Below the pieces are notes generated by a model that was not told where the DNA came from, made no database searches, and saw only the letters and a list, made by a program, of their open reading frames with translations. DNA of 5,052 nt, taken from Clostridia bacterium. Lineage in GTDB: Bacteria; Bacillota; Clostridia; Oscillospirales; Butyricicoccaceae. Shown here piece by piece: positions 1 to 5,052 of the stretch. The DNA lies in assembly GCA_900763355.1 (NCBI GenBank), contig CAAFJY010000129.1, forward strand, positions 1 to 5,052. The letters are read 5' to 3'. The translations under genes and the position numbers were made by a program. Position 1 is the first letter of the stretch; every line of letters starts with the position of its first letter.

Positions 1-93
1 AAAACAAAGGACAAAATGCAAGAAAAATCGAATATTTCTAGAAATTAAGAATATAAATCATCCTTTTTGATGACATGACAGGAAAACGATGCA

Positions 94-1719
94 TCACAGG
101 TGCAGCAGCCGCACCAGATACCCCCCGCCGGGGAACTCCAGAAGCTCCTTGCGATTGAGCACATGGAGGCCCAAAATCGCCGCGCCATAGGCCAGAATGC
201 TGAGGAACACGCTGAGCAAAAGGGCAAACAGCGGCGGCAGGAACAGGCTCCCCAGCCGGTAGCTCCCCCAGGTGACCAGGGACATGAAGAGGGTGCACAG
301 GATGGGCTTGGTGAAATACTTCGTGCGCTTCATCCGCAGGGGGATGGCCCGGCGGAGAGCGGTGAAGCAGATGGCCCAGGCGATGAGATGGCATACCACC
401 GAGGAAATGACCGCGCCATAGATGTTCACGGAGGGAATGCGGATCAGGATCAGGTTGAGGATGACTTTGACCACCGCGCCGCAAAACAGGCCGATGGCTG
501 GAATGTTGACCCGCCCCAGGCCCTGGAGGCTGCCGCAGATGGTCTGATCCAAGGCCGTGAAAATGAGGGCCACAGAGGCCCACTGGAGCAGGGGCGCTCC
601 ATCCATGGCGTTGGGATAGAACACCCGGAAAAAGGGCTGCGCCAGGATGATGAGCCCCGCCGCACAGGGGAGGATCAGGATGGTGGAGATGAGATAGGAA
701 TAGGAGATGCGCCTGCCCGCCGTCTTCCGGTCCCCCACGGCCAGGGCCGCCGAAATGGTGGGCACCAGCACGGTGGCAAAGGCGATGTTGAGCGCCAGCG
801 GGAGGTTGGTGATGTTATCGGCCTTGTTGAGCATCCCGGAGAGCTGGGCCGCATAGGCCTGGAGCTGGGCTTCGGTGGGGATGCCCTCGATGCCGGGGAT
901 CCCCTGGGCAAAGGCCCGGGCGATGCCCCGGGAGATGGTGGCCGTGTCGATGACCCGGGCCACGGTGGTGATGATGGAGCTGAGGGAGATGGGGATGGAC
1001 AGGGACAGGATCTGCTTGGCCGTCCGGGTCCAGGGGATGACCTCGCCTCCCGACTGGGGGAGAGGGGACTTTTTCCGGAAGGTGACCAGGACGATCACCA
1101 GATAGGCGCAGCTGAAGGCGGTGGACACCGCGGTGGCGGCGTTGGCCCCCGCAGCCATGACGGCGGCGGTGGTGTCGGACAGCAGGGTGACGAAGAGGAT
1201 GGTCAGGACGGCCTTGAAGATCTGCTCCAGCAGCTGGGAGCGGTTGTTGGGCCGCACATTCTGCCGCCCCAGGAAATAGCCCCGGATGACCGAGGAGATG
1301 CACACAAAGAAGATGGAGGGGCTGAGAGCCCGGAGGGTGTACTGCACCCCGTTCATCCGCACCAGGCGGAGGGCGATGAAGTCCGCCCCCCAATAGAGGA
1401 GCAGCGTCCCTGCAAGGCCGATCCCCGCAAAGAGCCGCATAGCGGTCTTGAAGACCCGCTCGGCCCCGGCCCGGTCGTCCAGAGCCAAGCGTTCGGAGAT
1501 GAGCTTGGAGATGGCGTTGGGGATGCCCACCGAAGAGATGGCCAGCAGCATGGTATAAAACTGGTACCCCGCCGCCCGGTAGCCGTTCCCCAGATCGCCG
1601 AAGCCCGGGAGATTGATGAGCACCAGATTGTAGGCAAAGCCGATGAGCTTGATGACTACCTGGGAGCCCAGGATCGCCGCCACGTTGCCCATGAAGGATG
1701 CCTTGCGCTTTTCCGCCAT
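94..1719 (-). CDS. MurJ/SpoVB-type lipid-linked oligosaccharide flippase (MOP superfamily)
   Basis: A 541-residue polytopic membrane protein of the MOP exporter superfamily, polysaccharide-biosynthesis/SpoVB-MurJ branch, whose members flip undecaprenyl-linked cell-wall precursors across the membrane. The length fits (B. subtilis relatives are about 520-545 aa). The N terminus runs from a basic MAEKRK stretch straight into the first membrane segment (about 11-33), and roughly 14 hydrophobic segments follow to about residue 520. The family hallmark RGYF-G-QN-P-SQ-EQ is visible as RGYFLGRQNVRPNNRSQLLEQ-like sequence around residues 146-166, and LNLILI lies at 421-426. The start at 1719 is chosen over an in-frame ATG at 1746 because AGAGGA sits 6 nt upstream of it, while the predicted transcript begins only about 12 nt before the 1746 codon. 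The gene follows glpK on the same strand after 112 nt but has its own promoter. It could be the vegetative lipid II flippase MurJ or a sporulation paralogue (SpoVB); sequence alone does not decide. Confidence 0.9.
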   Translation of the reverse strand: MAEKRKASFMGNVAAILGSQVVIKLIGFAYNLVLINLPGFGDLGNGYRAAGYQFYTMLLAISSVGIPNAISKLISERLALDDRAGAERVFKTAMRLFAGIGLAGTLLLYWGADFIALRLVRMNGVQYTLRALSPSIFFVCISSVIRGYFLGRQNVRPNNRSQLLEQIFKAVLTILFVTLLSDTTAAVMAAGANAATAVSTAFSCAYLVIVLVTFRKKSPLPQSGGEVIPWTRTAKQILSLSIPISLSSIITTVARVIDTATISRGIARAFAQGIPGIEGIPTEAQLQAYAAQLSGMLNKADNITNLPLALNIAFATVLVPTISAALAVGDRKTAGRRISYSYLISTILILPCAAGLIILAQPFFRVFYPNAMDGAPLLQWASVALIFTALDQTICGSLQGLGRVNIPAIGLFCGAVVKVILNLILIRIPSVNIYGAVISSVVCHLIAWAICFTALRRAIPLRMKRTKYFTKPILCTLFMSLVTWGSYRLGSLFLPPLFALLLSVFLSILAYGAAILGLHVLNRKELLEFPGGGYLVRLLHL

Positions 1720-1725
1720 ACCGTG

Positions 1726-1731
1726 TCCTCT
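1726..1731 (-). promoter_or_regulatory. Ribosome binding site that decides the flippase start
   Basis: AGAGGA lies 6 nt before the ATG at 1719. The competing ATG at 1746 has only GAGGTAA at 11-nt spacing. That sequence falls at the predicted transcription start of the adjacent promoter and would be largely absent from the mRNA. The choice therefore favours the 541-residue protein. Confidence 0.75.
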
Positions 1732-1764
1732 TTTCTGTGAGATCATGCTTTGCTGGATTACCTC

Positions 1765-1793
1765 AGTATACGCCCCTTTTTCCCATGGGTCAA
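1765..1793 (-). promoter_or_regulatory. Sigma-A-type promoter of the flippase gene
   Basis: On the minus strand TTGACC (1793-1788) and TATACT (1770-1765) are separated by exactly 17 nt, each matching the vegetative consensus at 5 of 6 positions. Transcription should begin near 1758, giving a leader of about 39 nt before the ATG at 1719. The 17-nt spacer and the last bases of the -35 box include the palindrome CCCATGGG (1782-1789), which may be chance. The promoter lets the flippase be expressed independently of glpK, although no convincing terminator separates them and readthrough is possible. Confidence 0.75.
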
Positions 1794-1831
1794 GGCGGGA
1801 GCGGTCCGGTCAAAAAAGGTTCACAAATGGC

Positions 1832-3331
1832 TCATTCCTCGGCCCAGTGCTGGGCACGGGAGACGGCTTTTTCCCATTGGGCGCGGAGAGCCAGAGCCTG
1901 CTTCTGCTCCATTTCCGGGGCAAAGACCCGGTCGAGCCGTCGGTTTTTCAGAATATCCCCGGGGCTTGACCAGACCCCGGCGGCCAGGCCGGCAAGGTAA
2001 GCGGCTCCCGCCGCCGTGGTTTCCACCATCTGCGGCCGATAGATGGAGCAGCGGAGAAGATCGGCCTGGAATTGCAGCAAAAAGTCAGAGACCGAGGCGC
2101 CGCCGTCCACCCAGAGACTTTCCAGCGGGCGGCCAAGGTCCCGCTCCATGGTTTCCACCAGCTCCGAGACTTGGAAGGCGATGCCCTCCAGCGCCGCTCG
2201 AACCACATGAGCCCGGGTGCTGCCGCGGGTGAGACCCAGGATGGCCCCACGGGCATACATATCCCACCGGGGCGCGCCCAGACCGGTAAAGGCGCTCACC
2301 AGATAGACACCCCCGTTGTCGGGGACGGAGCGGGCCAGGGCGTCGCTCTCCCCGGCGGAGGAGAGAAGACCCATTTCATCCCGCAGCCACTGGAGCGTGG
2401 AGCCGGCATTAAAGACGCTGCCCTCCAGAACATAGGTGGTTTTCCCCTCCAGACTCCAACCCACCGAGGTGAGCAGCCCATTTTCCGACCGCAGGGAACG
2501 CTCTCCGGTATTCATCAGGGTGAAGCAGCCTGTGCCGTAGGTGTTTTTTGCCTGGCCGGGGTCAAAGCACCCCTGACCGAAGAGGGCGGCTTGCTGGTCG
2601 CCCGCCGCCCCGCAGACGGGGATGCCTGCCAGGGCTTCCAGCCCGGGGATCCCGGGGCGGATGCGGCCATAGATGCCGCTGTTGGCCACCGGCCGGGGAA
2701 GAATGTGCATAGGCACCCGGAGGGCGCGGCAAAGCTCCTCGTCCCAGCACAGGCGATCAATGTCAAAGAGCATGGTCCGGGCGCAGTTGGAATAGTCGGA
2801 GACGTGTTCTCCCGTGAGATTCCAGATCAGCCAGCTGTCTACCGTGCCGCACAGGAGCTTTCCCGCCTCGGCCCGAGCCCGGGCCTGGGGTGCATGATCC
2901 AGGATCCAGCTGATTTTGGTCCCGGAAAAATAGGCGTCGATCAGCAGACCCGTGGTCTTGCGCACATAGCTTCCGATGCCGCTCTGCTCCAGCCTTCGGC
3001 ATTCCTCCGCTGTGCGGCGGCACTGCCAGACCACAGCGTTCATGATGGGTGTGCCGGTGTCCTTGTCCCAGACCACCACCGTCTCCCGCTGGTTGGTGAT
3101 GCCCAGGGCCGCGATATCTCCCGGGGCCAGGCCCGACTGTGCAAAGGCATCCCCCAGGGCGGAAAACTGGGTGGCGAGGATCTCCATGGGGTCGTGCTCC
3201 ACCCAGCCCGGCTGGGGATAATGCTGGGTGAGAGGGACCTGGGCCAGACCGAGAATGTCCCCCGCGGGGGAGAAGACGATGGCCCGGGAGCTGGTGGTGC
3301 CTTGATCCAGGGCGATGACAGCATTCTGCAT
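1832..3331 (-). CDS. glpK: Glycerol kinase
   Basis: Cytosolic FGGY-family kinase that converts glycerol and ATP to sn-glycerol-3-phosphate, the entry step of glycerol use. It has 499 residues, the normal length, and is collinear with E. coli GlpK. The N-terminal phosphate-binding loop DQGTTSSR is at 9-16. Glycerol contacts are R82-E83 (in TNQRET), Y134, and D245-Q246 (in AGDQQAALFGQ), with D245 the expected catalytic base. FGGY signature 1 is at 134-146 (YFSGTKISWILDH) and signature 2 at about 362-382. NTYGTGCF (263-270) and DGGAS (409-413) belong to the nucleotide site. The start at 3331 is set by GGAGG 7 nt upstream; a 37-residue upstream extension to 3442 has no family counterpart and is rejected. 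Two oddities: the usually invariant GAPYWDPYARG reads GAPRWDMYARG (352-362), and the loop at 218-240 lacks the histidine that HPr phosphorylates in many Firmicutes enzymes. No glpF or glpD is adjacent within the window. Confidence 0.97.
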   Translation of the reverse strand: MQNAVIALDQGTTSSRAIVFSPAGDILGLAQVPLTQHYPQPGWVEHDPMEILATQFSALGDAFAQSGLAPGDIAALGITNQRETVVVWDKDTGTPIMNAVVWQCRRTAEECRRLEQSGIGSYVRKTTGLLIDAYFSGTKISWILDHAPQARARAEAGKLLCGTVDSWLIWNLTGEHVSDYSNCARTMLFDIDRLCWDEELCRALRVPMHILPRPVANSGIYGRIRPGIPGLEALAGIPVCGAAGDQQAALFGQGCFDPGQAKNTYGTGCFTLMNTGERSLRSENGLLTSVGWSLEGKTTYVLEGSVFNAGSTLQWLRDEMGLLSSAGESDALARSVPDNGGVYLVSAFTGLGAPRWDMYARGAILGLTRGSTRAHVVRAALEGIAFQVSELVETMERDLGRPLESLWVDGGASVSDFLLQFQADLLRCSIYRPQMVETTAAGAAYLAGLAAGVWSSPGDILKNRRLDRVFAPEMEQKQALALRAQWEKAVSRAQHWAEE

Positions 3332-3338
3332 AAAAAGA

Positions 3339-3343
3339 CCTCC
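3339..3343 (-). promoter_or_regulatory. Ribosome binding site of glpK
   Basis: Perfect GGAGG 7 nt before the ATG at 3331. It settles the start at MQNAV rather than at the upstream in-frame ATG (3442), whose predicted extension resembles no part of glycerol kinase. Confidence 0.85.
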
Positions 3344-3352
3344 GATCATGGA

Positions 3353-3381
3353 TTGACGGGCAGGGGTTTCAGCGTTAAAAT
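3353..3381 (+). promoter_or_regulatory. Sigma-A-type promoter for the hydrolase gene
   Basis: TTGACG (3353-3358) and TAAAAT (3376-3381) are 17 nt apart, each 5 of 6 to the vegetative consensus. Transcription should begin near 3388, leaving a leader of about 95 nt before the GTG at 3483. The promoter lies wholly inside the predicted glpK leader. No better plus-strand promoter is visible closer to the hydrolase start. Confidence 0.6.
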
Positions 3382-3392
3382 AAGAATGAAAC
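3366..3392. repeat. Operator-like inverted repeat across the hydrolase -10 box
   Basis: GTTTCA (3366-3371) and its exact inverse TGAAAC (3387-3392) are separated by 15 nt, so the arm centres are 21 nt apart, about two helical turns. The arms flank the predicted -10 box of the hydrolase promoter, where a repressor could act. In glpK mRNA the same repeat could form a 6-bp stem with a 15-nt loop. A 6+6 repeat is short and could well be chance in an intergenic region of this size. Confidence 0.25.
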
Positions 3393-3444
3393 TGATTCTG
3401 GTAAAATAAAAAGGGAAACCGGGAAAGATTCGGAAGATACAACC

Positions 3445-3453
3445 ATTATACCA
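3445..3453 (-). promoter_or_regulatory. Extended -10 promoter of glpK
   Basis: On the minus strand the sequence reads TGGTATAAT, a perfect TATAAT (3450-3445) preceded by the TGn extension. No recognisable -35 box lies 16-18 nt upstream, which is tolerated by extended -10 promoters; an activator could also compensate. The transcript should start near 3438 and carry a leader of about 107 nt before the ATG at 3331. The position where a -35 box would sit (about 3468-3473) is the ribosome binding site of the divergent hydrolase gene. Confidence 0.65.
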
Positions 3454-3466
3454 TAGTTTTTTGGGA

Positions 3467-3473
3467 AAAGGAG
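3467..3473 (+). promoter_or_regulatory. Ribosome binding site supporting a GTG start
   Basis: AAAGGAG lies 9 nt before the GTG at 3483. A second GTG follows at once at 3486 (12-nt spacing) and is less well placed. No in-frame ATG is available near this site, so GTG initiation is the best reading. Confidence 0.75.
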
Positions 3474-3482
3474 TGCTTTTTT

Positions 3483-4427
3483 GTGGTGCAGCGCAGAGAA
3501 TTCTTCTACCCCTCTGCCGACGGCCATACCCGGATCCACGCCGTCTGCTGGCAGGGGGAGGGTAAGCCCCGGGCCATCGTGCAGATCTCCCATGGGATCT
3601 GTGAATATGTGGAACGCTATGCCCCCTTTGCCGAATATCTGGCTGAGCGCGGCTTTTTAGTGGTGGGCAACGACCATCTGGGTCACGGGAAGAGCTTCCA
3701 GGACCCCACCCGCCAGGGCCTCTTTGCCGAAAAGGACGGCTGGAGCCTGGTGGTGCGGGACATCGAAGCCCTCCGTGCCAAAACGGCGGGAGAGCACCCC
3801 GGCGCCCCCTATTTCCTCCTGGGCCACAGCATGGGCTCCTTTTTGGCCCGGACCTATCTCATCCGCTATCCCGGCCGGGTGGACGGGGCCCTCATCTGCG
3901 GGACGGGGCAGCAGCCCCAGCGCCTGCTGCGCCTTGGGCTGGGGGTGACGGAAGCCCTCTGCCGGGTGCGCGGACCGCGGTACCGCAGCGCAGCGGTCAA
4001 GCAGATGACCTTTGGCTCCTATAACCGCAGGATCCAGCCGGTGCGCACCCCGGACGACTGGGTCTGCGGGGATGAAAGCGTCATCGACGCCTATGTGAAG
4101 GACCCGGGCTGCCAGTTTCTCCCCACGGTGAGCCTTTACCGGGATATGCTGGGGGGCATCCAATTCATCAGCCAGCCGGAAAATCTGGCAAAAATGGACA
4201 AGACGACCCCCGTGTTCTTCTTCGCCGGGGCCGAGGACCCGGTGGGCGACTATGGGGAGGGGGTCACCCGGGCTTATGACAGCTTTGTCCGGGCGGGCTG
4301 CAGCGATGTGAAAAAGACCCTCTATCCCGGGGCCCGGCACGAGGTCTTGAATGACCTCACCCGGGATCAGGTCTGGGCCGAAGTCCTGGGCTGGATGGAG
4401 GAACATCTCCCCCAAACCGGAGAATAA
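3483..4427 (+). CDS. Alpha/beta hydrolase, lysophospholipase/monoacylglycerol lipase-like
   Basis: A 314-residue serine hydrolase of the Hydrolase_4 (PldB-like) type, whose members cleave acyl esters such as monoacylglycerols and lysophospholipids. The fold landmarks are in order. SHG at 36-38, within HGICEYVERY, supplies the oxyanion-hole region. DHLGHGKS is at 64-71. The nucleophile elbow GHSMG (114-118) carries Ser116. The acid is probably Asp252 in AGAEDPVGD, and the base is His286 in GARHEVLND. A cap domain probably spans about 140-230. Length is typical for the family. There is no signal peptide or membrane segment, so it should act in the cytosol. It starts at GTG, supported by AAAGGAG 9 nt upstream. 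It is divergent from glpK, which makes a glycerol-releasing role attractive but unproven, and it probably shares a transcript with the C39-like gene 45 nt downstream. The precise substrate cannot be read from the sequence. Confidence 0.9.
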   Translation: MVQRREFFYPSADGHTRIHAVCWQGEGKPRAIVQISHGICEYVERYAPFAEYLAERGFLVVGNDHLGHGKSFQDPTRQGLFAEKDGWSLVVRDIEALRAKTAGEHPGAPYFLLGHSMGSFLARTYLIRYPGRVDGALICGTGQQPQRLLRLGLGVTEALCRVRGPRYRSAAVKQMTFGSYNRRIQPVRTPDDWVCGDESVIDAYVKDPGCQFLPTVSLYRDMLGGIQFISQPENLAKMDKTTPVFFFAGAEDPVGDYGEGVTRAYDSFVRAGCSDVKKTLYPGARHEVLNDLTRDQVWAEVLGWMEEHLPQTGE

Positions 4428-4456
4428 CGGACCATTGATTTTCATTTTTTGAATAT

Positions 4457-4463
4457 AAAGGAG
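4457..4463 (+). promoter_or_regulatory. Ribosome binding site of the C39-like gene
   Basis: AAAGGAG lies 9 nt before the ATG at 4473. It rules against an in-frame TTG at 4449, which would place this site inside the coding region. The 45-nt gap after the hydrolase stop holds no promoter with workable spacing: TATAAA at 4454-4459 overlaps this site, and TTGATT at 4435-4440 is only 13 nt before it. Confidence 0.85.
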
Positions 4464-4472
4464 ACCCAAACC

Positions 4473-5027
4473 ATGGCTTTTAAGTACTACAACCAGCTTC
4501 GTTATCCCGAGATCCCCTATGGCAGCGGCACCGTTTCTTCCAGCGGCTGCGGCCTGTGCGCCTGCTGCATGGTGGTGGAAAATCTCACCGGCCAGAGCTT
4601 CACCCCCGCGGAGGCGGCCCAGATGGCCACCGACTGCGGCGCCCATGACGAGACCGGCACCGAGATCTCCATCCTCGCCCCCGCCGTGTGCGAGAAATAC
4701 GGCCTGACGTATGAGCTCACCTGCGACCACGGCAAGATGCTCCAGTTCCTCCAGAACGGCGAGGGCCTGGCTGTGGCCAACTCCGGCGGTGACCGGGAGG
4801 GCTGGACCGGCGTCTTTACCCGGGGCGGCCACTTCATCACCCTGGTGGGGGCCAAGGGCCGGGAGATCGCTGTGCTGGACCCCAGCATGACTCCCGACAA
4901 GTATGAAACGCCCGGCCGCAAGGGCAAGGTCCGGGTGGAGGGTGATGTGGCCTATGTGGACATCGCCGTTTTGGCCAAGGACTGCGACAACCGCTACCCC
5001 TCCTACTGCCTGTTCCGGAAAAAATAA
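4473..5027 (+). CDS. C39-like cysteine peptidase domain protein
   Basis: A 184-residue single-domain protein resembling the Peptidase_C39_2 family of papain-like cysteine peptidases. The N-terminal motif YGSGTVSSSGCGLCACCMVVENLTG-like (16-40) matches the family pattern in which Cys26 of GCG is the nucleophile. GGHFITLVGA (118-127) supplies His120, and VLDPS (134-138) supplies the partner Asp137. A WTGVFTRGG stretch precedes the histidine, as in relatives. The start at ATG 4473 is fixed by AAAGGAG 9 nt upstream. There is no signal peptide, membrane anchor, cell-wall domain, ABC transporter or double-glycine precursor nearby, so a bacteriocin-export role is not supported. The protein has nine cysteines, four of them packed as CxxCxCC at 26-32. 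The substrate is unknown. It is probably co-transcribed with the hydrolase. Family assignment is by motif recognition. Confidence 0.78.
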   Translation: MAFKYYNQLRYPEIPYGSGTVSSSGCGLCACCMVVENLTGQSFTPAEAAQMATDCGAHDETGTEISILAPAVCEKYGLTYELTCDHGKMLQFLQNGEGLAVANSGGDREGWTGVFTRGGHFITLVGAKGREIAVLDPSMTPDKYETPGRKGKVRVEGDVAYVDIAVLAKDCDNRYPSYCLFRKK

Positions 5028-5052
5028 TTTTTTTGAGAAAAGATCAAGCAGC

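Noticed and set aside
34..45. 12-nt perfect palindrome ATTTCTAGAAAT in the AT-rich left end
   Set aside because: A single short AT-rich palindrome with no partner site, promoter or gene start beside it; easily chance.
58..73. Small hairpin TCATC-CTTTTT-GATGA downstream of the flippase gene, considered as a terminator
   Set aside because: The stem is only 5 bp and AT-rich, and there is no T-run after it on the minus strand.
100..1740. Plus-strand open frame of about 546 codons lying antisense to the flippase gene
   Set aside because: It is a mirror of a GC-rich gene. Its translation is low-complexity (rich in G, D, E, Q, H), resembles no family, and has no suitable start signal, whereas the opposite strand encodes a clear membrane protein.
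1720..1746. Nine-residue N-terminal extension of the flippase from the ATG at 1746
   Set aside because: Its candidate ribosome binding site overlaps the predicted transcription start, while AGAGGA at 6-nt spacing supports the ATG at 1719. Not fully excluded.
3361..3400. Catabolite-response (cre) element in the glpK leader
   Set aside because: The TTTTAACGCTGAAA stretch on the minus strand has the central CG but misses several fixed positions of the cre consensus.
2072..3409. Plus-strand open frame of about 445 codons antisense to glpK
   Set aside because: The opposite strand is an unambiguous glycerol kinase with all active-site motifs. This frame has no recognisable domain and arises from codon-position GC bias.
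3332..3442. N-terminal extension of GlpK to an upstream ATG at 3442
   Set aside because: The added 37 residues have no counterpart in glycerol kinases, the extension covers the predicted leader, and GGAGG sits correctly before the ATG at 3331.
3657..4832. Minus-strand open frame of about 391 codons spanning the hydrolase and the C39-like gene
   Set aside because: It crosses two well-supported genes and their intergenic gap, has no family resemblance, and is compositionally biased.
4473..5027. C39 protein as a bacteriocin-processing or export peptidase
   Set aside because: No ABC transporter domains, no double-glycine precursor gene and no immunity-type gene are visible in the window.
5013..5034. 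TTCCGGAA palindrome and A-run/T-run pair at the end of the C39-like gene, considered as a terminator
   Set aside because: The T-run of seven is suggestive, but the palindrome has no loop and the A/T stem is weak. Only 25 nt follow the stop codon in the window, so the true terminator may lie beyond it.

Overview
The window looks like a chromosomal stretch from a GC-rich low-GC-phylum relative, most likely a gut member of the Clostridia (Oscillospiraceae-type, such as the Flavonifractor/Lawsonibacter group). This is an inference from three things: GC-rich coding sequence with AT-rich intergenic gaps, strong AAAGGAG/GGAGG ribosome binding sites with sigma-A-like promoters, and the protein families themselves. 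No taxonomic marker gene is present, so the assignment stays tentative.

Layout: four complete genes in two divergent blocks. Reading leftwards (minus strand) from about 3440 are glycerol kinase (glpK, 1832-3331) and then a MurJ/SpoVB-type membrane flippase (94-1719), which has its own near-consensus promoter in the 112-nt gap. Reading rightwards (plus strand) are an alpha/beta hydrolase of the lysophospholipase/monoacylglycerol lipase type (3483-4427) and a small C39-like cysteine peptidase (4473-5027). These two are separated by only 45 nt with no visible promoter or terminator, so they probably form one transcript. Positions 1-93 are AT-rich and hold no gene I can support; 5028-5052 is a short non-coding tail.

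Functional picture: a glycerol-ester hydrolase candidate divergent from glycerol kinase suggests glycerol or glycerolipid salvage (release of glycerol, then phosphorylation to glycerol-3-phosphate), but no glpF, glpD or regulator gene lies in the window to confirm a pathway. The flippase belongs to envelope biogenesis. The role of the C39-like protein is unknown.

The most interesting part is the 151-nt divergent region 3332-3482. The best promoter for each gene lies inside the other gene's leader, so the two transcripts should start towards one another and share roughly 50 nt of complementary 5' leader. Other points worth a look are the substituted conserved loop and missing PTS-phosphorylation histidine in GlpK, and the leaderless, cysteine-rich active-site region of the C39-like protein. 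I see no mobile element, CRISPR array, RNA gene or obvious new defence-type system.
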